Below are positions 7,833-13,198 of a stretch of DNA of 31,244 bases, in pieces. Within the stretch, counting starts at the first letter, position 1, and every line of letters starts with the position of its first letter. The notes under the pieces were generated by a model. That model saw only the letters and a program-made list of their open reading frames with translations, was not told the origin of the DNA and did not search any database. A program made the translations under genes and the position numbers. Source of the DNA: a virus; IMG/VR virus record IMGVR_UViG_3300008110_000654, positions 1 through 31,244 of that record, one strand, 5' to 3'.

Positions 7833-7857
7833 TAACTCATTGATTTTCAATTAGTTA
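7833..7857. repeat. 25-bp palindromic repeat R1
   Basis: Copy of a family with half-sites TAACTCATTGA and TCAATTAGTTA around a 3-bp centre. It lies 8 bp upstream of the -33 box of promoter P1. Six related copies occur at 18721, 18770, 25472, 25501, 25527 and 25579. Confidence 0.75.
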
Positions 7858-7865
7858 AAAAAATA

Positions 7866-7897
7866 TTTGGTGGTTTGGAAAAGTTTTCGTATATTTG
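7866..7897 (+). promoter_or_regulatory. Promoter P1 (Bacteroidota -33/-7 type)
   Basis: TTTGG at 7866-7870, 19-nt spacer, TATATTTG at 7890-7897, an excellent match to the TTTG / TAnnTTTG sigma-A type of this phylum. The expected start is near 7901, which favours ATG 7916 over 7901 for the downstream gene. Confidence 0.85.
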
Positions 7898-7915
7898 GAT
7901 ATGCCAAACAAAAAT

Positions 7916-8464
7916 ATGAATACCTACGTTGATTTTTACGAATCAAAAATCGATGAAGCAACCCATTGGGGTAAAAAAGGTAAAATGGGAATGGTTAGGT
8001 CAACTATGAAAGATTCGGTAGAGTTACTACTTGATCTTATATGGGAAACCGAAACGGGTGGGGAATCGAAGAAAAACGATTTTGTAAATTCCACATCCAA
8101 AAATGGATATGTACTTAAATTTCAGGTAGATAGACATTTGTATACAAAAAAGAAAAGTTTGAAGGGGTTGTGTGAGTGTAAGGCTTATTTAGATAGGTGT
8201 TTTATGGAGAGAGCTAGTTCCGATTTTGGTAGAATTAAAAACGGAATTATTGATAAACCACTAACATCGATTCTATCATTGGAAGATGCAGTTGGTAGTA
8301 ATGCATTTTACTATTATATTGATGAAGGAAACATAGATAGAGTATTTTTCCTATTGGATGGTAAGAGAAACCCTAAAAAACCAATTTGGAAACCAAAGTT
8401 TAGAAAAAGTATAAATGTAGATAAATTAGAAGAATTTGTTTCATTTATAAATAATATAAAATAG
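7916..8464 (+). CDS. PD-(D/E)XK nuclease candidate, restriction-endonuclease-like
   Basis: 182 residues from ATG 7916; ATG 7901 is in frame but would coincide with the predicted transcription start. The segment QVDRHLY...LCECKAYLDRCFMERASSDF (about 70-104) carries Asp72 and Glu87-Cys-Lys89, the spacing and sequence of a PD-(D/E)XK metal site, followed by a helix with Arg/Glu. The motif looks like that of type II restriction enzymes. No methyltransferase is adjacent, so a simple restriction-modification pair is unlikely; it could be a homing-type or host-directed nuclease. The gene stands alone with its own promoter and is followed directly by the tRNA region. Confidence 0.65.
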   Translation: MNTYVDFYESKIDEATHWGKKGKMGMVRSTMKDSVELLLDLIWETETGGESKKNDFVNSTSKNGYVLKFQVDRHLYTKKKSLKGLCECKAYLDRCFMERASSDFGRIKNGIIDKPLTSILSLEDAVGSNAFYYYIDEGNIDRVFFLLDGKRNPKKPIWKPKFRKSINVDKLEEFVSFINNIK

Positions 8465-8477
8465 TTCTTTTATATAT

Positions 8478-8549
8478 TGTGGGGTAGAGCAGTGGTAGCT
8501 CACTAGGCTCATAACCTAGGGGTCGTTGGTTCGAATCCATCCCCCGCAA
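8478..8549 (+). tRNA. tRNA-Met(CAT), initiator-like
   Basis: Acceptor TGTGGGG/CCCCGCA, anticodon loop CTCATAA with CAT at 8510-8512, T loop TTCGAAT, A73 followed by CA. Sequence blocks TAGAGCAG, GGTAGCTC, CTCATAACC, GGTCGT and CCCCCGCAA closely follow bacterial initiator tRNA. Pair 1-72 is U-A instead of the C/A mismatch, and the anticodon stem (CTAGG/CCTAG) has only two G-C pairs next to the loop rather than three. Confidence 0.93.
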
Positions 8550-8559
8550 CAAAAAAAGA

Positions 8560-8591
8560 TTTGGTAGTTTGAAAAAATTATCCTATCTTAC
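8560..8591 (+). promoter_or_regulatory. Promoter P2 for small RNA A
   Basis: TTTGG at 8560-8564, exactly 19 nt, then TATCTTAC at 8584-8591. It lies 10 nt after the initiator-like tRNA and directly before a self-complementary stretch with no ORF. Confidence 0.8.
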
Positions 8592-8592
8592 A

Positions 8593-8697
8593 TTTAAGAT
8601 GATTGGTTGAAGCCAATAGTAATAAAACCGACTATGTGATTTCAAAGGGTGTGAGAGTTCATTTGAATATAAAGCCGGAAACTAATTATCTTAAAAA
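8593..8697 (+). ncRNA. Small structured RNA A (candidate)
   Basis: Closed by TTTAAGAT (8593-8600) with ATCTTAAA (8688-8695); inside are ATTGG-ttgaag-CCAAT and a CCG ... CGG closing pair around a 40-nt internal region. No ORF. P2 places the start near 8595. I do not recognise the class. Confidence 0.55.
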
Positions 8698-8713
8698 GTT
8701 TTTTGAAAATAAA

Positions 8714-8745
8714 TTTGGTAGTGTAAAAAATGTTTCGTATATTAC
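8714..8745 (+). promoter_or_regulatory. Promoter P3 for small RNA B
   Basis: TTTGG at 8714-8718, 19 nt, TATATTAC at 8738-8745. There is no coding sequence downstream before the next promoter, so it should produce a short RNA. Confidence 0.78.
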
Positions 8746-8749
8746 ATAA

Positions 8750-8797
8750 GTAAATGAGAAACAATAGGTGATGAAAGATACTCGTTATCAAATTTAC
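8750..8797 (+). ncRNA. Small structured RNA B (candidate)
   Basis: GTAAAT (8750-8755) pairs with ATTTAC (8792-8797); an inner TGAT/ATCA stem is possible. About 48 nt, right after P3 and about 20 nt before promoter P4. Unknown class. Confidence 0.4.
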
Positions 8798-8816
8798 AAA
8801 AAAACTTTTATAAATA

Positions 8817-8848
8817 TTTGGCGATTTAAAAAATTATTCATATATTTA
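8817..8848 (+). promoter_or_regulatory. Promoter P4 for the large structured RNA
   Basis: TTTGG at 8817-8821, 19 nt, TATATTTA at 8841-8848. The expected start is near 8852, just before the first helix of the large RNA. Confidence 0.85.
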
Positions 8849-8851
8849 TAA

Positions 8852-9812
8852 AAATCACACTACTGATTGAATATGGGAGTAGTATAAACGGAGTATCCTT
8901 AACAGGACATAAGTTTGGCCCATATCCACAAAGTTCTTTAAAAGATTGAAAATATTGCACATAGTAGATTCGTTCTACATAGTGTATGACCGCCGCCTAT
9001 GGTGGTTAAATAAACTACGAAAGTAGGATAAAGTGGGTATAGTTGGTTTACTATATCTGCGGCATCAGAAATGGTGCTTGAGTAGGCAAGTGGGATATCA
9101 TTTGAGCTTTGTACGAAAGGGTAACACTATATCGGAAGAGTTTGAGTGACCAGGGATATGTAGAATCTTTGGTTGAGTTGGGAACAACAATAAGAATAAC
9201 CCATAGAATGCCTGTGAGAAGTATGAGGCTAATCACCTTATACCATTGCGACATTCAATTTCAAAGTAAACTTAAAACCAAGCTATCCGAAAGGACGTAA
9301 GGTAAGTTGATGTACAGGTGGTGCTGTTATTAACCTTTAATGTGGGACACCAATCCCTATTAATGAAGTGGACTTAAAAAATGGTACTGACGATAGTACA
9401 TTGGGTAGTTTAGTATTCTCTCGTTCAAAAGATGGGGGAGCTGGTTGGCAAGCCACTACCTGAACAATCTACAAACCAAATTATTTGCATATGGATTGCA
9501 AAATTCAATTAACAAATAAGCATGAGTGCTTGCCAGTTACGGACGAAAGGTGTCTACATAGTATTGGGTTGTCCAATGCCACGATACCTCCGCAAGAGGT
9601 CTGTGATTGTAACGAAAAGTTTCTAACACCGCAAGTGTGAATTAGCTCGGCAGAGTTGGAGAAATAGAGTAATTACAGAGTAGTCAGTAACTTAATGAGT
9701 GGTTAGCATTACTAACCGACACTGAACGAATACCATTCAAAAGGTGGTGGATAAGAAAGGAACTAATAATCTTTCTAAAGGTTGTTCAACCCAACGAGTA
9801 ATCTCATCGTTT
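8852..9812 (+). ncRNA. Large ornate non-coding RNA (about 960 nt)
   Basis: No plausible gene here: ORFs are short and lack the local start context. The stretch is saturated with perfect helices: a 5' pseudoknot (ACTACT/AGTAGT at 8859-8883, its loop ATATGGG pairing with CCCATAT 8919-8925); GTAGA/TCTAC 8964-8978; GACCGCC/GGTGGTT 8988-9007; CTAC-GAAA-GTAG 9015-9026; TATAGT/ACTATA 9038-9055; GTTG-GGAA-CAAC 9177-9188; AACTTA/TAAGTT enclosing TCC-GAAA-GGA near 9268-9308; GTACT/AGTAC near 9384-9399; AAGCA/TGCTT 9518-9531; ATTGG/CCAAT 9563-9577; ACCTC-CGCAA-GAGGT 9586-9600; ACAC-CGCAA-GTGT 9626-9638; GGTTAG/CTAACC 9701-9717; AGAAAG/CTTTCT 9754-9776. Size, tRNA neighbours and phage setting resemble GOLLD and ROOL RNAs, but I cannot assign it to either. 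Co-transcription with the tRNA-Gly 5 nt downstream is likely. Confidence 0.75.
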
Positions 9813-9817
9813 TATAA

Positions 9818-9888
9818 GCGGAGTTAGTGTAACGATAGCACATCGGACTTCCAGTTCGAAGGATGTGGTTTAATTCCATGGCCCCGCT
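9818..9888 (+). tRNA. tRNA-Gly(TCC), first copy
   Basis: Acceptor GCGGAGT/GCCCCGC with one A-C mismatch, anticodon stem TCGGA/TTCGA, loop CTTCCAG with TCC, T loop TTTAATT, U73 as expected for Gly. It starts 5 nt after the large RNA region. Confidence 0.88.
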
Positions 9889-9934
9889 CTAAATTTTAAA
9901 AACATATACTTATTATAAATGAAATCTTTAACAA

Positions 9935-9986
9935 CACATAACACAATTTGTAACCCAATTATTATTTGGAACAGAATTGCTATGTG
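9935..9986 (+). ncRNA. Inter-tRNA structured spacer D (candidate)
   Basis: Three nested helices: CACATA/TATGTG (9935-9940, 9981-9986), CAATT/AATTG, and CCAA/TTGG around TTATTAT. No ORF. Sits between tRNA-Gly and a strong terminator. The rest of the gap (9889-9934, 9987-10019) shows nothing I can name. Confidence 0.45.
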
Positions 9987-10019
9987 CCGTTAAGGAGAAT
10001 TTATTTTCAATATAGTTTG

Positions 10020-10053
10020 AAACCCCTTAACGAAATGTTTAGGGGTTTTTTTA
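10020..10053 (+). terminator. Intrinsic terminator of the large-RNA/tRNA-Gly unit
   Basis: AAACCCCT (10020-10027) pairs with AGGGGTTT (10041-10048), extended by an AA/TT pairing inside, and is followed by a T-rich tail. It probably ends the transcript that begins at P4. Confidence 0.88.
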
Positions 10054-10063
10054 TTTTATAAAT

Positions 10064-10137
10064 TGGAATATAGCTCAATTGGTTAGAGCACCGCTCTGAT
10101 ACGGCGGGGGTTGAAAGTTCGAGTCTTTCTATTCCAA
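10064..10137 (+). tRNA. tRNA-Ile(GAT)
   Basis: Acceptor TGGAATA/TATTCCA, D arm GCTC...GAGC, anticodon loop CTGATAC with GAT at 10098-10100, T arm GAAAG-TTCGAGT-CTTTC, A73. Confidence 0.95.
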
Positions 10138-10138
10138 C

Positions 10139-10193
10139 TATGTTTTGTAGTAAATGTGTAAGGTTAAAACTGACATATAAACTACAAAACATA
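10139..10193 (+). ncRNA. Perfect 13-bp inverted repeat between two tRNAs
   Basis: TATGTTTTGTAGT (10139-10151) is exactly complementary to 10181-10193; inside, ATGTGT/ACATAT can add six pairs. It fills the whole gap between tRNA-Ile and tRNA-Trp, so it is probably an RNA processing hairpin or a small RNA. Confidence 0.6.
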
Positions 10194-10197
10194 AAAC

Positions 10198-10268
10198 ATG
10201 GGTATGGTGCAATGGTAGCATACCGGTCTCCAAAACCGTTGATGTGGGTTCGAATCCTACTACCCGTG
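10198..10268 (+). tRNA. tRNA-Trp(CCA)
   Basis: Acceptor ATGGGTA/TACCCGT, anticodon loop CTCCAAA with CCA at 10230-10232, T arm GTGGG-TTCGAAT-CCTAC, G73 as in tRNA-Trp, followed by CA. One mismatch at the top of the anticodon stem. Confidence 0.93.
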
Positions 10269-10300
10269 CAGTAGTTAAACTTAATAAAAAATTAAAAGTT

Positions 10301-10600
10301 ATGAAAACATTTAATGATCTAGAATTTACACCCCGCACATTTGGTGGGGTAGGTACTCATACGGAAATCAATGGATTTGTATTGAGTGTTCAGGCATCAG
10401 AAAGTTGCTATTGTTCACCCAGAGAAAACTATCCATCGCAAGAAATGTATGATACATTTGAGATAGCTATTTGGAAATCCGGTGGTAGTCGTAAGTGGTC
10501 CACAAAGCAATTTGTAAATGTGAACGATGATGTTGCCGCATATTTAAGTAGAACTGATATAACAGAAATTATTCAAAAATTAGAAAATTATACTCATTAG
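10301..10600 (+). CDS. Hypothetical protein (99 aa)
   Basis: Starts at ATG 10301, preceded by AAATTAAAAGTT; an upstream GTG lies inside the tRNA and is excluded. Mixed alpha/beta protein with Cys pair YCYC-like (SCYCSPRENYPSQEMYDTFEIAIW). The segment YPSQEMYDTFEIAIWKSGGSRKWS suggests a compact beta sheet. No membrane helix or known motif. It stops 2 nt before the HAD gene, so the two are likely co-expressed, and both lie between tRNA-Trp and tRNA-Cys. Confidence 0.65.
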   Translation: MKTFNDLEFTPRTFGGVGTHTEINGFVLSVQASESCYCSPRENYPSQEMYDTFEIAIWKSGGSRKWSTKQFVNVNDDVAAYLSRTDITEIIQKLENYTH

Positions 10601-10602
10601 TT

Positions 10603-11127
10603 ATGAGACGTAAAATTATTTTTATTGATATAGATGGACCATTGGCGTGGGGAACTTGGGGTGATGGTAAAGTTACTATGCATGAATCTATTGCGGAATT
10701 TTCTATACCATATCCTTGGGTACATGAAGATTGTGATGCACTTCATCAAATTTGTGAAGAAACAAATGCAAGTTTGGTAGTGAGTTCGGATTGGAGAAAG
10801 CATTTCACCTTTATTCAATTAAGACGGATTTTCCAATACTATGGTATCCATGCACCAATTGTGGATATAACCACACATCAGGACCTATGGATGAAAATGA
10901 GTAGACCGGGTGCTGAATGGGAAAGGGCAGCTGAAATTACTAAATGGGTTAAAGATAACAAAATCAGTAATTGGATTTCAATTGATGATATGAAATTAGA
11001 CCAACAATATAAATGGATGAAACCAAAAGTTCCAATGTGGAGACATGTTCAGGTTGATGGTGACTTTGGAAATGGTGGTAGATTAAGAGATAAGATAGAT
11101 GAATGTATAAAAAAATTAAATAGGTAG
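10603..11127 (+). CDS. HAD-superfamily phosphatase, RNA-repair type (HAD_SAK-like)
   Basis: 174 residues. FIDIDGPL at 7-14 is HAD motif I with Asp9 (nucleophile) and Asp11. VVSSDWR around residues 59-65 gives the motif II Ser in the SSDWR form typical of HAD domains of the Swiss-army-knife RNA repair set. ISIDDM near 126-131 gives the acidic motif. The fold removes phosphates; in this subfamily the proposed substrate is a 3' or cyclic phosphate at a broken RNA end. Placement between tRNA genes fits a role in tRNA repair after anticodon-nuclease attack. The fold is confident, the substrate inferred. Confidence 0.8.
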   Translation: MRRKIIFIDIDGPLAWGTWGDGKVTMHESIAEFSIPYPWVHEDCDALHQICEETNASLVVSSDWRKHFTFIQLRRIFQYYGIHAPIVDITTHQDLWMKMSRPGAEWERAAEITKWVKDNKISNWISIDDMKLDQQYKWMKPKVPMWRHVQVDGDFGNGGRLRDKIDECIKKLNR

Positions 11128-11128
11128 T

Positions 11129-11199
11129 GGTGGATTGGCCGAGTGGTTAGGCGGAGGTCTGCAAAACCTTTTACACAAGTTCGAATCTTGTATTCACCT
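11129..11199 (+). tRNA. tRNA-Cys(GCA)
   Basis: Acceptor GGTGGAT/ATTCACC, anticodon loop CTGCAAA with GCA at 11161-11163, T arm ACAAG-TTCGAAT-CTTGT, U73 as in tRNA-Cys. Starts 1 nt after the HAD gene stop. Confidence 0.94.
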
Positions 11200-11211
11200 C
11201 TACTTAATATG

Positions 11212-11282
11212 GTGACTGTGGCCTAATGGTAGGGCGAAAGTTTGTGGCACTTTATGTGAGAGTTCGATTCTCTTCAGTCACA
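11212..11282 (+). tRNA. tRNA-His(GTG)
   Basis: Acceptor GTGACTG/CAGTCAC, anticodon stem AAAGT/ACTTT, loop TTGTGGC with GTG at 11244-11246, T arm GAGAG-TTCGATT-CTCTT. G11211 could serve as G-1, but position 73 is A rather than the usual C. One of three tRNAs here with an encoded CCA. Confidence 0.93.
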
Positions 11283-11313
11283 CCAAAAAAGAAAAAATGA
11301 ATATATAAAATAA

Positions 11314-11775
11314 ATGAGTATGGAATACAAACGTCTATATGATGGTGTAAAAGTGGATTTAGTTCCCTATGTTAAAGAATGGTTAGAAAAGAAACCTAAT
11401 GCGGAAATATTAATTGGATGTGATTCGCAAAACTTTAATGATAGAACGGTTTACGCAATTGTAATAGCATTATATGATACAGGCAAAGGTGCACATGTTT
11501 TATATAATAGATGGAGAAGTGAAGTTGAACCAACTCGTAATATAAGATTGTTAAATGAAGTATGGTATGCGATTGAAGCGGCCGAAACTATGAAGAACGC
11601 CGGATTACCCAAAGTGAAATGGATTGATATAGATATTAATCCAGACCCTAAATTTAAATCCAATGAAGTGTTACGGCAGGCAGTTGGTATGGTTGAAGGT
11701 ATGGGGTATTCGGTTAGATATAAAACATTAGGTCCAATCGCAACTTATGCGGCAGATCATTTGGTAAAAATATAA
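11314..11775 (+). CDS. YkuK-like RNase H-fold protein (DUF458)
   Basis: 153 residues. ILIGCDSQ near 32-39 with following TVYAIVIALYD strands is the RNase-H-like core start of the YkuK family. WIDIDINPDPKFKSNEVLRQAVGMVEGMGY near 108-137 and the closing IATYAADHLVK match the conserved second half. The family is predicted to be a nuclease of the RNase H fold with uncertain substrate. Start may be 11314 or 11320. Flanked by tRNAs on both sides, so a tRNA/RNA processing job is plausible but not shown. Confidence 0.82.
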   Translation: MSMEYKRLYDGVKVDLVPYVKEWLEKKPNAEILIGCDSQNFNDRTVYAIVIALYDTGKGAHVLYNRWRSEVEPTRNIRLLNEVWYAIEAAETMKNAGLPKVKWIDIDINPDPKFKSNEVLRQAVGMVEGMGYSVRYKTLGPIATYAADHLVKI

Positions 11776-11781
11776 TTGGAA

Positions 11782-11812
11782 ATGTAACAAATTTTTTATA
11801 TATTTGTTACAT
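11782..11812 (+). ncRNA. Perfect 11-bp inverted repeat before tRNA-Glu
   Basis: ATGTAACAAAT (11782-11792) is exactly complementary to 11802-11812 around a 9-nt AT-only loop. It lies between the YkuK stop and tRNA-Glu, 4 nt before the tRNA. It might act as a terminator for the gene or as a processing hairpin. Confidence 0.55.
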
Positions 11813-11816
11813 GTTT

Positions 11817-11888
11817 GGCCTCGTCGTCTAATGGTTAGGACGTCACCCTTTCACGGTGAAGATTTCGGTTCGACTCCGTGCGAGGCTA
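11817..11888 (+). tRNA. tRNA-Glu(TTC)
   Basis: Acceptor GGCCTCG/CGAGGCT with a G-U first pair, D stem GTCT/GGAC, anticodon loop CTTTCAC with TTC at 11850-11852, A73 then CA. A frame starting one base later also pairs but would leave U73. Confidence 0.92.
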
Positions 11889-11896
11889 CAAAAGGT

Positions 11897-11982
11897 TGAT
11901 TGGGATAAGCATTTTATTATGTATAAATCGGTTAGAAACGCCAATCATAAAAGTAGATGTCCACACACCCATCTTCTACTTT
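11897..11982 (+). ncRNA. Inter-tRNA structured spacer G (candidate)
   Basis: TGATTGG (11897-11903) pairs with CCAATCA (11941-11947); directly after, AAAGTAGATG (11950-11959) pairs with CATCTTCTACTTT (11970-11982) with a bulge. No ORF. It fills the gap from tRNA-Glu to tRNA-Thr. Confidence 0.5.
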
Positions 11983-11989
11983 CCTAAAT

Positions 11990-12063
11990 GCCCGAGTAGC
12001 TCAATTTGGTAGAGCATCTGTTTTGTACACAGAGGGTTGCAGGTTCGATTCCTGTCTCTGGCT
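11990..12063 (+). tRNA. tRNA-Thr(TGT)
   Basis: Acceptor GCCCGAG/CTCTGGC (one C-U mismatch), D arm GCTC...GAGC, anticodon stem TCTGT/ACAGA, loop TTTGTAC with TGT at 12024-12026, T arm GCAGG-TTCGATT-CCTGT, then TCA. Confidence 0.92.
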
Positions 12064-12066
12064 CAA

Positions 12067-12131
12067 ACTAATTCATTGAGGTATATGTCAACCTACGCAT
12101 GACGTGGTGGTGCAGATAAAGATGAATTAGT
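12067..12131 (+). ncRNA. Inter-tRNA structured spacer H (candidate)
   Basis: ACTAATTCAT (12067-12076) is exactly complementary to 12122-12131, enclosing AGGT/ACCT and a GTGGTGGTGC stretch. About 65 nt with no ORF, between tRNA-Thr and tRNA-Asp. Confidence 0.5.
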
Positions 12132-12137
12132 GGTTAC

Positions 12138-12211
12138 GGATTGTTGGTGAAGTTGGTTATCATGCCACCCTGTCACGGTGGAGTTCACGGGTTCGAGTCC
12201 CGTACAGTCCG
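12138..12211 (+). tRNA. tRNA-Asp(GTC)
   Basis: Acceptor GGATTGT/ACAGTCC, anticodon stem CCACC/GGTGG, loop CTGTCAC with GTC at 12172-12174, T arm ACGGG-TTCGAGT-CCCGT, G73 as in tRNA-Asp, then CA. Confidence 0.95.
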
Positions 12212-12215
12212 CAAA

Positions 12216-12454
12216 AAGTATAATTAGATTGTATATGCAATTAGCTCGGCAATCTTTTACACCTGAAGATGTGAGGTGATTATACTTTAAGTTGTTTCAT
12301 ACACTTAACACACCTAGTAACAAGGTAAGGTACATAGAGTTACATAGAGGCATGGAGTAATTACCCAACGCCACATTCGGACTACAAATGTGATTGAGTT
12401 CTGACGTTGTAGAGAAAGAGATGTTAAGAGTAAACCTTGCAAGTTGAAACAACT
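12216..12454 (+). ncRNA. Second structured RNA (about 240 nt), shares modules with the large RNA
   Basis: Domain 1: AAGTATAAT (12216-12224) with ATTATACTT (12279-12287) closes a three-way junction with AGATTG/CAATCT and CACCT/AGGTG. Domain 2: AGTTGTTTCA (12290-12299) pairs exactly with 12445-12454, then CTTAACA (12304-12310) with TGTTAAG (12422-12428), CAACG/CGTTG (12366-12370, 12405-12409) and CACATT/AATGTG (12372-12377, 12387-12392). A 10-nt near-tandem TACATAGAG occurs at 12331 and 12341. Blocks at 12239-12251 and 12355-12364 are identical to blocks in the large RNA at 9640-9652 and 9667-9676. No ORF; ends 4 nt before tRNA-Arg. Confidence 0.7.
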
Positions 12455-12458
12455 ATTT

Positions 12459-12530
12459 GGCCTCGTAGTTCAATGGATAGAACGGGTGACTTCTAATCTC
12501 CAGATTCAAGTTCGATTCTTGACGAGGCTA
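12459..12530 (+). tRNA. tRNA-Arg(TCT)
   Basis: Acceptor GGCCTCG/CGAGGCT (first pair G-U), D stem GTTC/GAAC, loop CTTCTAA with TCT at 12492-12494, T arm TCAAG-TTCGATT-CTTGA, A73 followed by an encoded CCA. One T-T mismatch in the anticodon stem. Acceptor stem identical to tRNA-Glu. Confidence 0.92.
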
Positions 12531-12534
12531 CCAT

Positions 12535-12608
12535 CGGGGAATAGTACAGTCCGGTAGTATGCATGGTTTGGGACCATGAGGTCGTAGGTTCGAATCCTGC
12601 TTCCCCGA
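12535..12608 (+). tRNA. tRNA-Pro(TGG)
   Basis: Acceptor CGGGGAA/TTCCCCG, anticodon stem CATGG/CCATG, loop TTTGGGA with TGG at 12569-12571, T loop TTCGAAT, A73 then CA. Confidence 0.95.
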
Positions 12609-12616
12609 CAAAAAGA

Positions 12617-12648
12617 TTTGGAAATGTTGAAAAATATTTCTATATTAC
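12617..12648 (+). promoter_or_regulatory. Promoter P5 for tRNA-Leu and downstream genes
   Basis: TTTGG at 12617-12621, 19 nt, TATATTAC at 12641-12648. The predicted transcript begins just before AGTTCTTTAAG (12653), a boxA-like sequence, and tRNA-Leu follows at 12668. Confidence 0.82.
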
Positions 12649-12667
12649 ATTTAGTTCTTTAAGAAAT

Positions 12668-12757
12668 GCCCTGATGGCGGAATAGGTAGACGCGCAAGAC
12701 TTAAAATCTTGTTCACCGAAAATGTGAGTGCCGGTTCGATCCCGGCTTGGGGCACCA
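12668..12757 (+). tRNA. tRNA-Leu(TAA) with encoded CCA
   Basis: Acceptor GCCCTGA/TTGGGGC, anticodon stem CAAGA/TCTTG, loop CTTAAAA with TAA at 12702-12704, long variable arm (TTCACC...GTGAGT), T arm GCCGG-TTCGATC-CCGGC, A73 at 12754 and CCA at 12755-12757. Confidence 0.95.
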
Positions 12758-12791
12758 TCATCGTTCTTTGACATATAGGAGAAAATAAATT

Positions 12792-13085
12792 ATGGAAATT
12801 ACATCATTCGCGTTGGGCATACTGTCAGTTATATTCTTATTGGGTATAGTTGTTCATGTGTTTAGTGCACTTAAAATTTCAAAATTAGAAAAAGAAATTA
12901 ATTCAATAAAAATGGATATCGCAGATATTCATAGACGTATTAGTGAGGTTTCGGAACTTGATAATCGTAGAATAGATAACGAAGTAGGTAGAGTTGACGA
13001 ATTGGTCAATAACATCTACAGAGATATTGATTCACGTTTTGATAAATTTCAAAACCGGATAAAAGCAGAAACAAAAAATAAATAA
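12792..13085 (+). CDS. Membrane-anchored coiled-coil protein (97 aa)
   Basis: Residues about 5-27 (SFALGILSVIFLLGIVVHVF) form one transmembrane helix; the rest is a charged coiled coil (KISKLEKEINSIKMDIADIHRRISEV) with heptads to the end. No enzyme motif. It is preceded by CGTTCTTTGACATATAGG (12762-12779), reminiscent of rRNA-leader boxA sequences, and lies between tRNA-Leu and tRNA-Ala, so it is likely on the P5 transcript. Topology resembles spanin-like or scaffold proteins; function unknown. Confidence 0.7.
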   Translation: MEITSFALGILSVIFLLGIVVHVFSALKISKLEKEINSIKMDIADIHRRISEVSELDNRRIDNEVGRVDELVNNIYRDIDSRFDKFQNRIKAETKNK

Positions 13086-13122
13086 TAACTAAAAATAAAA
13101 AATAAGTTAAAGAATGATGATG

Positions 13123-13194
13123 GGGGGATTAGCTGAGCTGGTTTAGCACCGCCTTTGCACGGCGGAGACAAGAGTTCGAGTCTCTTATCCTCCA
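13123..13194 (+). tRNA. tRNA-Ala(TGC)
   Basis: Acceptor GGGGGAT/ATCCTCC with one G-U (position 3-70), anticodon stem CCGCC/GGCGG, loop TTTGCAC with TGC at 13156-13158, T loop TTCGAGT, A73. Confidence 0.95.
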
Positions 13195-13198
13195 CTTT

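Noticed and set aside
7646-7840. Minus-strand ORF over the tmRNA 3' part
   Set aside because: It overlaps the T arm and acceptor stem of the tmRNA; a frame with no coding signs.
9109-9300. 63-codon open frame inside the large RNA
   Set aside because: No A-rich start context, unusual composition, and it crosses several strong hairpins; best explained as chance.
8852-9812. Group I or II intron, RNase P RNA or 6S RNA
   Set aside because: Both flanking tRNAs are complete so nothing is interrupted; I find no group I core, no domain V, and no GAGGAAAGTCC-type RNase P core.
10244-10300. Longer start for the 10301 gene
   Set aside because: The alternative GTG lies inside tRNA-Trp; ATG 10301 has the standard leader.
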